From the NCBI RefSeq assembly GCF_003010955.1, contig NZ_PGGO01000001.1:248001-312000 (forward strand): a stretch of 64,000 bases of DNA, written 5' to 3'. This DNA comes from Phyllobacterium brassicacearum. Its GTDB lineage: Bacteria > Pseudomonadota > Alphaproteobacteria > Rhizobiales > Rhizobiaceae. The notes under the pieces are model-generated. The model made no database searches. It had not been told where the DNA came from and saw nothing but the letters and a program-made list of their open reading frames with translations. Made by a program: the position numbers and the translations under genes. Of this stretch, positions 53,322 to 62,712 are shown in pieces. Position 1 is the stretch's first letter. Every line of letters begins with the position of its first letter.

Positions 53322-53817
53322 GCCCGCCCCGATGGAGAACGGCACGACGGTAGAAAGGAAGTCCGAGCGTGAGCTGGTCGTTACGCGAATCTTCAATGGC
53401 CCCGCGCGCATCGTGTTCGAGGCGTGGACCAAGCCCGAGCTGTTCATGCGGTGGTGGGCACCCAAGTCGACGGGCGTGCCGCTGCTTTCCTGCGAGATGG
53501 ATGTTCGTGTCGGAGGCGGGTACCGTGTTGCATTTGGCCAAGACGCCTCAGAGCCTATGGTATTCTTCGGCAAGTACATCGAAGTGATACCGAACGCGCG
53601 CCTCGTCTGGACGAATGAGGAAAGTGATGACGCTGCCGTGACCACGGTGACCTTCGAGGAAAAAGGCGACAAGACGCTGCTGGTCCTGCACGAACTCTAT
53701 CCCTCGAAGGAGGCTCTCGACGAGGCCATCGAAGGGATGGAGGGTGGGATGCCCGAGCAGTTCGAGCAACTAGACGAGCTTCTCGTCAGCCTGGGCGCGA
53801 GCGTGGGAGGGTCATGA
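53299..53817 (+). CDS. SRPBCC (AHSA1-type) domain protein
   Basis: A 172-residue Bet v1-fold protein, fourth of this group: VTRIFNGPARIVFEAWTKPELFMRWWAPKSTGVPLLSCEMDVRVGGGYRVAFG and FFGKYIEVIPNARLVWTNEE. ATG at 53299 lies inside the ArsR end; a second ATG at 53332 is possible. GAGAAGG precedes the first. The hydrophobic pocket ligand is unknown. Confidence 0.8.
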   Translation: MDARRESEPAPMENGTTVERKSERELVVTRIFNGPARIVFEAWTKPELFMRWWAPKSTGVPLLSCEMDVRVGGGYRVAFGQDASEPMVFFGKYIEVIPNARLVWTNEESDDAAVTTVTFEEKGDKTLLVLHELYPSKEALDEAIEGMEGGMPEQFEQLDELLVSLGASVGGS

Positions 53818-54055
53818 AGTCGTCGATCTCGAGGTCGGCCGCTTGGCTCTTCACTACTCCGCCTTTCTGCACGCCACGCTACGCCAGGGCACTCCGGTTC
53901 GTTGAAGCGACTTTACATCATTGCGAAAGCGGGCGCAGATCGGAGCTGACGATACGAAATGAAGAGCGTCAGAAATTGAGAGACGGACTGGAACGACGTT
54001 CGAACGGCGGCGAAAATAGCCGCCGAAACTACGCTATTGCCCCCGTTTGTATCCG
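53818..54055. other. non-coding gap with a hairpin after guaA
   Basis: No gene seen. CGGCGGC, loop GAAAATA, GCCGCCG (54005-54025) is a 7-bp stem 30 bases beyond the guaA stop on the minus strand, and may end guaA transcription; no T-tract follows. Confidence 0.4.
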
Positions 54056-55618
54056 TCACTCCCACTCGATCGTGCCGGGTGGCTTTGAAGTGACGTCGTA
54101 GACAACGCGGTTGATGCCCTTGACTTCATTGATGATACGCGTTGCCGCCTGACCGAGGAAACTCATGTCGTAGTGATAGAAATCGGCGGTCATGCCGTCG
54201 ACCGAAGTCACGGCGCGCAGCGCGCAGACAAACTCATAGGTGCGGCCGTCGCCCATGACACCAACGGTCTGCACCGGCAGGAGCACGGCAAAAGCCTGCC
54301 AGATGACATCATAGAGACCGGCCTTGCGGATCTCATCGAGATAGACCGCGTCGGCCTCGCGCAGGATCTCCAGCTTCTCGCGGGTGATGCCGCCGGGGCA
54401 GCGAATGGCAAGGCCAGGCCCCGGGAAAGGATGGCGGCCGATGAAATGCTCCGGCAGGCCGAGCTCCTTGCCGAGGACGCGAACCTCGTCCTTGAAGAGC
54501 TCGCGCAACGGCTCGACCAGCTTCATGTTCATGCGATCCGGCAGACCGCCGACATTGTGATGCGACTTGATCGTCACCGAAGGGCCACCGGTGAAGGAGA
54601 CGCTTTCGATGACATCCGGATAGAGCGTTCCCTGCGCGAGGAAATCGGCACCACCGAGCTTTTTGGCTTCTTCCTCAAAGACTTCGATGAAGAGCCTGCC
54701 AATCGTCTTGCGCTTCTTCTCGGGATCGGATTCGCCTTCGAGCGCACTGATGAAACGCTCGGACGCATCAACGAGGATGAGCGGCAGATTGTAATGCTCG
54801 CGGAACATCTTGACGACATCCGCAGCCTCGTTCTTGCGCATCAGGCCATGGTCTACGAGGATGCAGGTCAGCTGGTCGCCAACCGCTTCATGGATCAGCA
54901 GGGCCGCCACCGAGGAATCGACGCCGCCGGAAAGCGCGCAGATGACCTTCTTGTCGCCCACCTGTTTGCGGATCGCATTGATTGCCTGCTCGCGATAGGC
55001 GGACATGGTCCAGTCGCCCTGGATCCCGGCAATGCGATGGACGAAATTTTCGAGGAGCTTGGCCCCATCCGGCGTGTGTACGACCTCCGGGTGGAACTGC
55101 ACGGCGTAATATTTACGTGCCTCGTTGGCGATCGCCGCAAACGGCGCGCCGGTCGATGTGCCGACGACCTTGAAACCATCCGGAATTTCGACGACGCGGT
55201 CGCCGTGGCTCATCCACACCTGATGGCGTGTTCCCTTGGCCCAGACACCGTCGAACAGCGCGCAATCTTCCTGGATGTCGAGGAAGGCGCGGCCGAACTC
55301 GCGGTGATGACCGCCTTCGACCTTGCCGCCAAGCTGGGCGCACATGGTCTGTTCACCGTAGCAAATGCCGAGGACCGGAATGTCGGCATCAAAGACTTCC
55401 TGCGGCGCACGCGGGCTGCCGATATCGACAGTCGAATGCGGGCTGCCGGAAAGGATGACCGCCTTCGGGTTGATACGGCGAAAAGCTTCGTCAGCGGATT
55501 GGAACGGGACGATCTCGGAATAGACACCGGCTTCGCGCACGCGGCGCGCAATCAGCTGCGTAACCTGGCTGCCGAAATCGACGATGAGGACTGTATCGGG
55601 ATGAGTGGGTGTGTTCAT
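54056..55618 (-). CDS. guaA: GMP synthase (glutamine-hydrolysing)
   Basis: A 520-residue purine enzyme that aminates XMP to GMP. The class I glutamine amidotransferase has C86 in GICYGEQT and H177/E179 in FHPEVVH; the ATP-pyrophosphatase P-loop is SGGVDSSV (230-237). [16 protein letters not shown] and the C-terminal [22 protein letters not shown] complete the family. ATG at 55618. Ordinary chromosomal housekeeping gene. Confidence 0.97.
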   Translation of the reverse strand: MNTPTHPDTVLIVDFGSQVTQLIARRVREAGVYSEIVPFQSADEAFRRINPKAVILSGSPHSTVDIGSPRAPQEVFDADIPVLGICYGEQTMCAQLGGKVEGGHHREFGRAFLDIQEDCALFDGVWAKGTRHQVWMSHGDRVVEIPDGFKVVGTSTGAPFAAIANEARKYYAVQFHPEVVHTPDGAKLLENFVHRIAGIQGDWTMSAYREQAINAIRKQVGDKKVICALSGGVDSSVAALLIHEAVGDQLTCILVDHGLMRKNEAADVVKMFREHYNLPLILVDASERFISALEGESDPEKKRKTIGRLFIEVFEEEAKKLGGADFLAQGTLYPDVIESVSFTGGPSVTIKSHHNVGGLPDRMNMKLVEPLRELFKDEVRVLGKELGLPEHFIGRHPFPGPGLAIRCPGGITREKLEILREADAVYLDEIRKAGLYDVIWQAFAVLLPVQTVGVMGDGRTYEFVCALRAVTSVDGMTADFYHYDMSFLGQAATRIINEVKGINRVVYDVTSKPPGTIEWE

Positions 55619-55745
55619 GGCGGGCCTTTAAAGCAAATGTCGAGTCGGCGCAATGGGTTACCGCAAGTGACTCAAAAAGTGATTCCGATTGTTCACAGGA
55701 TGGATGAAGCCATTGCCAAATTGATTCAGGAGATGGCAATGATCG

Positions 55746-56075
55746 TCAGCGGACCGAGCGTTCAAGCGTCGTGACGACCCATTTGTTCAGGCTGACGCCT
55801 GCCCGCTGTGCCGCGCTGGAAATGGCCTTGTGCAGATCGGGTTCGGCCTGCACCACGAACTGGCCGGAGAATGGCTTTTCCGGCTCTTCACCGCGCTCGG
55901 CGCAGAATGCCAGGTAATCCTTTACCGATTCCGCAAACGCCTGTTTCAGCTGCGCCGCTGACGAGCCCTGAAACGTAATGACATCGCGTAAATTGACCAC
56001 TTCGCCATTAAAAACATTGGCGTGCTCATCGAACTCTATAGTGGCTTCATAGCCTTTGTAGTGCATCGTGGTCAT
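55746..56075 (-). CDS. HicB-family antitoxin-like protein
   Basis: A 109-residue protein: MHYKGYEATIEFDEHANVFNGEVVNLRDVITFQG is the HicB RNase-H-like fold and SLNKWVVTTLERSV is a ribbon-helix-helix end. HicB neutralises HicA mRNA interferase. No hicA (a 60-residue basic protein) is seen on either side, so it is an orphan. Starts at 56093, 56075 and 56066 are possible; no clear ribosome site decides. Confidence 0.75.
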   Translation of the reverse strand: MTTMHYKGYEATIEFDEHANVFNGEVVNLRDVITFQGSSAAQLKQAFAESVKDYLAFCAERGEEPEKPFSGQFVVQAEPDLHKAISSAAQRAGVSLNKWVVTTLERSVR

Positions 56076-56123
56076 AGGCAAATCATGCATCATTTTTCTG
56101 TATCGAGAAATAGCCTAAAAGGA

Positions 56124-56762
56124 TCACAAAACGATGGCTCTCGATACGATCGCTTCAGCCATCGCCTCCACTGCGCGTGCCAGCTTTTCATCGATCACAT
56201 GCAGATATTCGGTCCAGTCGCTGACGTGGCGCAGTTCTGCGGCGCCGTCCGAGATACCGCGCAAGCCGATGAGCGGCAATTCGAAACGCTGGCATGCGCG
56301 CAGGACCGCAAAAGTCTCCATCTCGACCATATCAGCGTCGATCAGATCATAGGCGTTGCCGGAGACGATGTTGGCGCCGGTCGAAAGCGTTGCTTCCTTG
56401 ACGCCGGGTATGCGGTGTCGGAGCGGCACCGTGACAGGCAAATCGAGGAAAGGCGTCGCACCCTTTTTGAAGCCGAGCGGCGATGCATCCATGTCGCGGT
56501 AAGAGACGCTGGTGACTTGATAGACCTCGGTTTGCTCCAACGTTCGCGATCCGGCCGAGCCAAGCGAGACGACTAGATCCGGCAAGGATTGGTTGGCAGC
56601 GAGACTGGCCAGCGTAGCCGACACGCTCACGGCAGCTTCCACCGGACCGACACCCGTAATCAGCGGTGTGAAAAGCTGCTGCAGGTGTGGCCCGTATTCC
56701 GCATCCACGGCCATGGCAAAGAGTACACGTTTGCCGGCGAGCGGCGTTAAGTAAGCCAACAT
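56124..56762 (-). CDS. 5'-methylthioadenosine/S-adenosylhomocysteine nucleosidase-like protein
   Basis: A nucleoside phosphorylase-fold protein of 212 residues. KRVLFAMAVDAEYG is the N-terminal strand with active-site acidic residues, GVGPVEAAVSVSATLAS and LVVSLGSAGS the purine-binding region, and VEMETFAVLRACQRFELPLIGLRGISDGA the catalytic Glu/Asp segment. It salvages adenine from MTA and SAH. ATG 56762 is chosen because the TspO stop lies at 56764-56766; starts further upstream would overlap tspO. Confidence 0.83.
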   Translation of the reverse strand: MLAYLTPLAGKRVLFAMAVDAEYGPHLQQLFTPLITGVGPVEAAVSVSATLASLAANQSLPDLVVSLGSAGSRTLEQTEVYQVTSVSYRDMDASPLGFKKGATPFLDLPVTVPLRHRIPGVKEATLSTGANIVSGNAYDLIDADMVEMETFAVLRACQRFELPLIGLRGISDGAAELRHVSDWTEYLHVIDEKLARAVEAMAEAIVSRAIVL

Positions 56763-56763
56763 G

Positions 56764-57219
56764 TCAACCTGCATTGAGCATCCAGAGTGAAGCGTTGAGG
56801 AGCGTCGCAAACGCCACCCAGAGGAGATAAGGAAGAAACAACAGAGCCGAGACCTGTTCGGACTTCCAGGTCACCTTGATGAAGCCGATGATGGCGAGAA
56901 GCAGAAGGACGATGACGACCAGGGCCAGCCCCATCTGCTGCAAGCCGAAGAAGATCGGCGACCAGAGAAAATTCAGCACCAGCTGCCCCCACCAGAATTG
57001 CTGCGGTGCGGTCAGCTCGTGATCCCAGACCCGCCAACCGGCAATGGCGATGAGGACATAAAGGACTGTCCAGACCGGCGCGAAGACCCAGTTCGGCGGG
57101 TTGAAAGAGGGTTTGATCAGGCTGGCGTACCATTCGCCCGGCAAGGTGACGTAACCTATGGCGAGACCGCCGCCGACAACCAATACGAGAAACAACAGAA
57201 GCGCCTGCGAACGGGACAT
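56764..57219 (-). CDS. tspO: TspO/MBR family tryptophan-rich sensory protein
   Basis: A 151-residue protein with five membrane helices: ALLLFLVLVVGGGLAIGYVTLP, PNWVFAPVWTVLYVLIAIAGWRVW, QFWWGQLVLNFLWSPIFFGLQQMGLALVVIVLLL. WxPP..NWVF and the tryptophan pattern are typical. It binds porphyrins and affects oxygen/light stress responses. GAGAGAGGTC is before the ATG at 57219. It is coupled to the nucleosidase gene (stop 1-2 bases before its start). Confidence 0.9.
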   Translation of the reverse strand: MSRSQALLLFLVLVVGGGLAIGYVTLPGEWYASLIKPSFNPPNWVFAPVWTVLYVLIAIAGWRVWDHELTAPQQFWWGQLVLNFLWSPIFFGLQQMGLALVVIVLLLLAIIGFIKVTWKSEQVSALLFLPYLLWVAFATLLNASLWMLNAG

Positions 57220-57262
57220 ACATGACCTCTCTCATGCGTACGGTGCTGTCCCGTTTGTATCG

Positions 57263-58558
57263 TTATTTTTCCCGCCTGAGAACTGAAATGAAGAAGCCAT
57301 CCGTGGATGTCGACAGGGGTGAGAGAATCGCCGTTCCATCCTTGAACAGCGGCTTCAGTTCGGTCTTTGCTGACACGGCTTGATCCCACAAGGCTCGCGT
57401 ATCGACTCTGCTGTAGTCACTGTTCGCCTCCAGAAATGTGGCAACCTGATTGCCGTTTTCCGGCGCAAACAGCGAGCAGGTGATATAGACGAGGCGTCCA
57501 CCCGGCTTCACATATGCTTTTGCCGCATCGAGCACCTCGCGCTGTTCGACTTCGCGGCGTTCGAGCTGCTGATCACTGAGGCGCCACTTGGCATCGGGAC
57601 GGCGCCGCCATGTGCCCGATCCGGTGCACGGCGCATCAACGAGCACGAGATCCATCTGGCCTTCGAGCGGGGCAAGATCGCCAACATTGGCGTGGGCCTG
57701 CGCGTTGCGCACCCCTGCCCGCTTCAGCCGGTCGAAGATCGGAGCTAGCCGGGCGCGCTCGGCATCGTAAGCATGGATCTGGCCCTTATTGCCCATCTCG
57801 GCCGCAAGGGCGAGCGTCTTGCCGCCGGCACCGGCGCAGTAATCAAGCACCTGCTCGCCGGCCCTGGCGCTTGAGAGCTTGGCCGCGAGCTGCGATCCGA
57901 GGTCCTGCACCTCAAACAGGCCGCGCTGGAACGCAGGTTCCGCCTGGACATTGGGATGGCGTCCCATGGCACGCAGGGGCGGCACACGCACGGCCGTTTC
58001 CAGCAGGGGCGCGGGGTTGGCGCCAGCGCGAGCAAGTTCCTTCAGCACCTTGTCGCGATCGGCTTTCAGCGTATTGACGCGAAGGTCCACCGGCGGGCGG
58101 TCACTGAGGGCTGCCGCTTCCTCGACCCACCTGTCGCCAAAGATTGCCTGGAAATGCGGAATGCACCATTCTGGAACATCGGCGCGGATATGATCCGGCG
58201 CAGAGCTGAGATCGCGCTCACCCCAGCTCGCCATGCGCTCTGCTTCCAGCGGTTCGGGCGCGAATTTATCGCCTTCGAGGGCGGTGTTGATGTCCTCGAT
58301 ATCAAGTTCAGCATCCGAAAGCAGGACGCCAAAAGCGATGTGGCGCGCGGCGTCGCTATCCATGCGCCAGCCGAGCGAAAGTTTCCGCCGCAGGGCATCG
58401 TAGACGATATTGCCAATGACCGCGCGATCGCCGGCACCGGCAAAGCGATGCGACAGACCCCAATCCTTCAGAGCATCCGAGGCTGGCCGCTTGCGGTTTT
58501 CAATATCGTCGAGAACTTCGATTGCCGCCTGCAGGCGTCCACCAAGTCGCATGTTCAT
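57263..58558 (-). CDS. RsmB/NOP-family rRNA (cytosine-C5) methyltransferase
   Basis: A 431-residue methyltransferase with an N-terminal NusB-like domain (..DRAVIGNIVYDALRRKLSLGWRMD) and the RsmB catalytic domain. VLDYCAGAGGKTLALA is the SAM loop; DAPCTGSGTW (motif IV) and YITCSLFAPENG (motif VI) carry the catalytic cysteines. It modifies a cytosine in 16S rRNA or related RNA. ATG 58558 (MNMRLGGRLQAAIEV) or 58552 is likely; 58570 is also open. Confidence 0.88.
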   Translation of the reverse strand: MNMRLGGRLQAAIEVLDDIENRKRPASDALKDWGLSHRFAGAGDRAVIGNIVYDALRRKLSLGWRMDSDAARHIAFGVLLSDAELDIEDINTALEGDKFAPEPLEAERMASWGERDLSSAPDHIRADVPEWCIPHFQAIFGDRWVEEAAALSDRPPVDLRVNTLKADRDKVLKELARAGANPAPLLETAVRVPPLRAMGRHPNVQAEPAFQRGLFEVQDLGSQLAAKLSSARAGEQVLDYCAGAGGKTLALAAEMGNKGQIHAYDAERARLAPIFDRLKRAGVRNAQAHANVGDLAPLEGQMDLVLVDAPCTGSGTWRRRPDAKWRLSDQQLERREVEQREVLDAAKAYVKPGGRLVYITCSLFAPENGNQVATFLEANSDYSRVDTRALWDQAVSAKTELKPLFKDGTAILSPLSTSTDGFFISVLRREK

Positions 58559-58604
58559 TCCTTCATTCAATCAAGAGTGTCGCATACATGGGCCCGGCAA
58601 GAAA

Positions 58605-58634
58605 AGAAAGCCGGAGCGTGAACTCCGGCTTTCT
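58605..58634. terminator. strong terminator after katA
   Basis: AGAAAGCCGGAG, loop CGTGAA, CTCCGGCTTTCT: a perfect 12-bp stem. On the minus strand it is followed by TTTCTTG, ending the katA transcript about 30 bases after its stop. Within its left flank the RsmB gene begins at 58558. Confidence 0.88.
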
Positions 58635-58664
58635 GATTTGCTATGAAGATGGTTCGAGCGGCGA

Positions 58665-60161
58665 TTACTCGGCAGCTGCGTTCTTCTCTTCGTTGGAAAT
58701 TGCGTTGGCTTCGTAGCCATGCGCTTCCTTCAATGCGGCGCGTACGCCGGCTTCATAGGCCGGGTGCACGCGTTTGAAGTGCGCCAGCTGCCGTTCAATG
58801 ATCTCGCCCGGTACGCCGCCCATCGCCGCAGCGATGTTGGAGAACAGGCGCGAGCGCTGACCGGCATCGAACAGGTTGAACAGCGCCGTCACCTGGCCGT
58901 AGTCGTCATTGCCGATACGGTGGTTGTAGCGGTCGGCAGCGCCGGAAATTGGCAGCGGCGGCTCTTTTGCCGAAGGCTGCTCGACGGCACCGGAGAAGCT
59001 GTTCGGCTCGTAATAGGCGTCGACATTGCCGGTCTTCTGGCCGAAGAAGTTCATCTGGCCATCCTTGTGGTAATGATGGACAGGGCACTTCGGCTGGTTG
59101 ACCGGCAGCGCCTCATAATGGGTGCCGAGACGATAGCGGTGTGCATCTGCGTAGGAGAACACCCGAGCCTGCAGCATCTTGTCCGGCGAATGGCCAATAC
59201 CGGGCACGACGTTCGACGGCGAGAAGGCCGCCTGCTCGATTTCTGCGAAGTAGTTGTCAGCGTTGCGGTTGAGTTCCATGACACCGATCTCGATTGGCGG
59301 GAACTCGCCATGCGGCCAGACCTTCGTCAGGTCGAACGGATTGAACGAGGTCTGCTCGGCCTGGGCTTCGGTCATGATCTGGACCTGAACGGTCCATTTG
59401 GGGAACTCACCACGCTCGATGCCGCCGAACAGCTCTTCCTGATAGGATTCGCGCGTCTTGCCGATAAGGTTTTCGGCTTCGGCATTGGTGTAGAACTTGT
59501 GGCCCTGCTGGGTCTTGAAGTGGAACTTGACCCAGAAACGCTCGCCATTGTCGTTCCAGAAGGAATAGGTGTGCGAGCCGTAGCCGTTCATGTACATCGG
59601 AGCGACCGGTAGACCCCGATCGGACATGAGGATCGTGACCTGATGCAGGCTCTCCGGCGACAGCGACCAGAAGTCCCACATGGCGGTTGCGGAACGCATG
59701 TTGGTGCGCGGATGACGCTTCTGCGTGTGAATGAAATCGGGGAATTTCAGCGGATCGCGCACAAAGAAGACCGGCGTGTTGTTCCCGACGAGATCCCAGT
59801 TGCCTTCGCTGGTGTAGAACTTCAGCGCGAAGCCGCGCACATCGCGCTCCGCATCGGCAGCGCCGAGCTCACCGGCAACCGTCGAAAAGCGCAGCAGCAT
59901 CGGCGTTTCCGCACGGGGCTGCAAGGCTTTCGCCTTGGTGTAGCGGGAAATGTCGCCCGTGATCTTCAGCGTGCCGAATGCACCCCAGCCTTTGGCATGC
60001 ACGACGCGTTCGGGAATGCGTTCACGATTCTGGTGGGCCAGCTTTTCCAGAAGCTGGTAGTCCTGCATCAAGACAGGACCGCGTTCGCCCGCGGTGATGC
60101 TGTTCTGATTGTCTGATACCGGCGCACCGGCAGTTGTCGTCAATGTCGGACGGTCAGCCAT
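58665..60161 (-). CDS. katA: monofunctional heme catalase
   Basis: A 498-residue clade-type catalase. H55 in [13 protein letters not shown] and N128 in [12 protein letters not shown] are the distal residues, and [14 protein letters not shown] (about residue 335-348) carries the proximal Tyr. It removes H2O2 and is typically induced by OxyR. The start is ATG 60161 and the gene is divergent from oxyR, as in Sinorhizobium, with two ATAG-type OxyR-like sites in between. Confidence 0.96.
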   Translation of the reverse strand: MADRPTLTTTAGAPVSDNQNSITAGERGPVLMQDYQLLEKLAHQNRERIPERVVHAKGWGAFGTLKITGDISRYTKAKALQPRAETPMLLRFSTVAGELGAADAERDVRGFALKFYTSEGNWDLVGNNTPVFFVRDPLKFPDFIHTQKRHPRTNMRSATAMWDFWSLSPESLHQVTILMSDRGLPVAPMYMNGYGSHTYSFWNDNGERFWVKFHFKTQQGHKFYTNAEAENLIGKTRESYQEELFGGIERGEFPKWTVQVQIMTEAQAEQTSFNPFDLTKVWPHGEFPPIEIGVMELNRNADNYFAEIEQAAFSPSNVVPGIGHSPDKMLQARVFSYADAHRYRLGTHYEALPVNQPKCPVHHYHKDGQMNFFGQKTGNVDAYYEPNSFSGAVEQPSAKEPPLPISGAADRYNHRIGNDDYGQVTALFNLFDAGQRSRLFSNIAAAMGGVPGEIIERQLAHFKRVHPAYEAGVRAALKEAHGYEANAISNEEKNAAAE

Positions 60162-60238
60162 TGGCTTCTCCCCTTGAATCTCGTGTTTGACAGTTGGAAT
60201 CGCCGGCGCACAAGGGCAGCCGCATCCTCACCAATACC

Positions 60239-60302
60239 ATAGAACCTTTCTAATCATAGTTTCCAATTGAATTTAGAATAATTATTGATAGGATTTACTT
60301 AT
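60239..60302. promoter_or_regulatory. OxyR-like sites between katA and oxyR
   Basis: ATAG-N7-CTAA at 60239-60253 and ATAG-N7-TTAT at 60288-60302 approximate the ATAG-N7-CTAT half of the OxyR consensus. The second ends one base before the oxyR ATG at 60304, so it may serve autorepression. Confidence 0.4.
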
Positions 60303-60303
60303 C

Positions 60304-61233
60304 ATGTTTTCAGTTCGCCAAATGCACTATTTCGATATCCTCGCCACGACGCTGCATTTCCGCAAAGCCGCTGAATTGGCCCGCATATCGCAGCCGGCGC
60401 TCTCGGCGCAGATCGCGGAAATGGAAATGCGGCTCGGCGCCAGTCTGTTCGAGCGAACCCGGCGGACGGTTGTTCTCACCGATATGGGCAGGCGGCTGCT
60501 ACCTCGCATACGCGGCATACTCGAGGAAATACGCTCACTCGAGGAGATGGCGGCGCAGAAGCGCGGCATCCTAAGAGGTCGATTGCGGCTTGGCATCATT
60601 CCAACAATTGCCCCTTACCTGCTGCCGCTGCTGATTCCGGAGTTACGGGCGGCGTATCCAGAACTCGTGATCGAATTGCGCGAGGCGGTTACATCGAAGC
60701 TTGTGGAGGACCTGCGCCTTGGCGATCTCGACGTGCTAATCGCTGCCCTGCCAATCGATGGCGAGGGCACGGTTGCCAAGCCGCTGTTTCGCGACCGCTT
60801 CCTGATTGCGACGTCCAGCAACGATACCGACGTGCTCACGTCTCCAATGACGCAGGAAAATGTCGCGGTGGAAAGACTGCTTCTGCTCGAGGAAGGCCAT
60901 TGCCTGCGCGACCAGGCGCTTGCGGTCTGTACCAGCGTCAAACACCGCCAGCTCGTCAATTTCGGTGCAACGAGCATGGCTACACTGCTGCAGATGGTCA
61001 GCCACGGCATGGGATTGACGCTTATACCGGAGATTGCGGTCCGTACCGAAGCCAGCCGCAACAATGTCCGCATCGTCGCCTTTGCCGATCCGGAACCATC
61101 GCGCGAAATTGGCCTGATCTGGCGCAAGCAGAGCGAGCGTCGCGATGATTTCGAAGCGTTGGCGGCCTCGATTGTCGATTGCAGAAGCAAGCTGATGGTT
61201 TCGGCCGAAGAGCTGGATGGCCTGGCGGCCTAA
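60304..61233 (+). CDS. oxyR: hydrogen-peroxide-responsive regulator OxyR
   Basis: A 309-residue LysR-type regulator with HTH (FRKAAELARISQPALSAQIAEMEMRLGASLFERTRR) and the redox cysteine pair C200 and C209 in EEGHCLRDQALAVCT, the OxyR signature. It activates katA on H2O2 sensing. ATG 60304. Its stop overlaps the convergent MAPEG gene by four bases. Confidence 0.94.
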   Translation: MFSVRQMHYFDILATTLHFRKAAELARISQPALSAQIAEMEMRLGASLFERTRRTVVLTDMGRRLLPRIRGILEEIRSLEEMAAQKRGILRGRLRLGIIPTIAPYLLPLLIPELRAAYPELVIELREAVTSKLVEDLRLGDLDVLIAALPIDGEGTVAKPLFRDRFLIATSSNDTDVLTSPMTQENVAVERLLLLEEGHCLRDQALAVCTSVKHRQLVNFGATSMATLLQMVSHGMGLTLIPEIAVRTEASRNNVRIVAFADPEPSREIGLIWRKQSERRDDFEALAASIVDCRSKLMVSAEELDGLAA

Positions 61234-61655
61234 GCGACGGGCGGCAAGGCAAGGTGCAGGGCAAGCAGCACCCAGAGCGCTCCATTCAATATGAAGCCGA
61301 CAAGGAACAGCGGCTGGCGCAGACGCAAGCGGTTCGACGTGATGTGGACAATCGTATGGACGGCGCGCGCGGCCACAAACAGCCAAGCGAGGATGACTGC
61401 AAGCAATGTGGCGCCGTTGACCGCATAGAGCGAGAGACAGACCACATAGAACAGTGTCGGCAGTTCGTAGAGATTCATCAGGTTGCGGATGGCCGTGACG
61501 CTGGCTTCCGGTTCCTTCAGCGGGAGCTTGAAATCATGCGGAGTCGCCTGTCCGATTGCCAAGGCCTGCTGGCGCCGGAGAAAGAGAACGGCATAGACAC
61601 AGCAGATCAAAAATGTCAGCGCGATCATCGGCCAGAAAATTGCGGTTTGCGACAT
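61230..61655 (-). CDS. MAPEG family membrane protein
   Basis: A 141-residue protein with four membrane helices: FWPMIALTFLICCVYAVLFL, ..NLMNLYELPTLFYVVCLSLYAVNG, LLAVILAWLFVAARAVHTIVHITSNRLRLRQPLFLVGFILNG. The RxxHT/N-type pattern of membrane-associated glutathione and eicosanoid metabolism proteins is present. Function in bacteria is mostly unknown. Start ATG 61655; it overlaps oxyR at the 3' ends by 4 bases. Confidence 0.85.
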   Translation of the reverse strand: MSQTAIFWPMIALTFLICCVYAVLFLRRQQALAIGQATPHDFKLPLKEPEASVTAIRNLMNLYELPTLFYVVCLSLYAVNGATLLAVILAWLFVAARAVHTIVHITSNRLRLRQPLFLVGFILNGALWVLLALHLALPPVA

Positions 61656-61673
61656 GAAATCCTCCTGATGAGA

Positions 61674-62603
61674 TTACTCTACGTACCTTTCAGGATTGCG
61701 GATCATGCGCAAGCCCGCGACGCTGCTCAATCGTGACTCGAGGTGATCGACGAAGACGCGCACCTTGCGCGGCAGAAAGCGGGTTGTCGGGTAGACAACA
61801 TGAATGTCCATGGGAGCGTAGGAGTACTCCGGCAGGACCCGCACCAGATTGCCCTCGTCCAGCAATGCCTGCACCAGCGGCGCCTGTGCTCCACCGATGC
61901 CGAGCCCGGCACAGAGCGCATCATTGAGAACGAATGCATTGTTGGCGAGGAAGGTGGAGCGAACCGGCGCGGCAACGTGCCCCCGCGGTCCGATCAGCGG
62001 AATGGCTTCGCCCTGCGGGGACCATATGAAACGGACATGGCGGTGGGTGGCGAGATCTTGCGGGGTCCGCGGGTTGCCGTGTTCCGCAATATAGTCCGGC
62101 GATGCGACGAGGATGCGCTCGAAGGTGGCGAGTTTGCGGGCAATGAGCTCGGATGACTTCAGCTCGCCGAAACGGATCGCGACGTCGACACCTTCGGCGA
62201 TCAGATCAGCAACACGGTCGTCAAGGACGAGCTCGATGATCAATTCCGGATGCAGGCGCTGAAATTCGATGACGATCGGTGATAGATGCGTCTGGCCAAA
62301 CCCGACGGGTCCATGCAGGCGCAGATTGCCGCGCAATGCCGAGGACAATTCGCCGGCGCTTTCTTCCGCCTCGCCGACCGCCCGCAGAATGTGAAGCGCG
62401 TGCTGATAGTAGGTCTCGCCGCCTTCGGTCAGCGCAAGCTTGCGGGTTGAGCGATGAAACAGCCGCACATCGAGATGCCGTTCGAGCGCGGCGATCTGCT
62501 GACTGACGGCCGGCTGCGTCAACCCGAGCTCTCGCGCTGCCGCGGAAAGGGTGCCGAGTTCCGCAACGCGGACAAAAGTGTTCATCGCGGCGAATCTGTC
62601 CAT
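61674..62603 (-). CDS. LysR-type transcriptional regulator
   Basis: A 309-residue regulator with HTH (LGTLSAAARELGLTQPAVSQQIAALERHLDVRLFHRSTRKLALTEGG). Close to the AaeR/PecT-like group, effector unknown. It is divergent from the PRISE-type reductase gene (62713), the likely target. ATG 62603, followed upstream by a palindrome at 62617-62635. Confidence 0.88.
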   Translation of the reverse strand: MDRFAAMNTFVRVAELGTLSAAARELGLTQPAVSQQIAALERHLDVRLFHRSTRKLALTEGGETYYQHALHILRAVGEAEESAGELSSALRGNLRLHGPVGFGQTHLSPIVIEFQRLHPELIIELVLDDRVADLIAEGVDVAIRFGELKSSELIARKLATFERILVASPDYIAEHGNPRTPQDLATHRHVRFIWSPQGEAIPLIGPRGHVAAPVRSTFLANNAFVLNDALCAGLGIGGAQAPLVQALLDEGNLVRVLPEYSYAPMDIHVVYPTTRFLPRKVRVFVDHLESRLSSVAGLRMIRNPERYVE

Positions 62604-62616
62604 TCGGTGTCCTCAA

Positions 62617-62635
62617 AGCATTTCTTATGAATGCT
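62617..62635. promoter_or_regulatory. LysR-type operator between divergent genes
   Basis: AGCATT-N7-AATGCT, a T-N11-A-like palindrome, 14 bases upstream of the LysR ATG. Typical autoregulatory and target position. Confidence 0.55.
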
Positions 62636-62712
62636 ATCATTTTCAACAGGCTACGCAAAGCTGGGCGAATGATCCATTTCTGGTCGCAGAAACTTGAACT
62701 GGAGATTCTGGA

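Noticed and set aside
53814-54101. 95-codon frame between the SRPBCC gene and guaA
   Set aside because: It starts in the last codons of the SRPBCC gene, overlaps the guaA 3' end in antisense, has no ribosome site and no recognisable similarity.
54173-55774. Plus-strand frame (533 codons) opposite guaA
   Set aside because: Antisense shadow of the complete GMP synthase gene.
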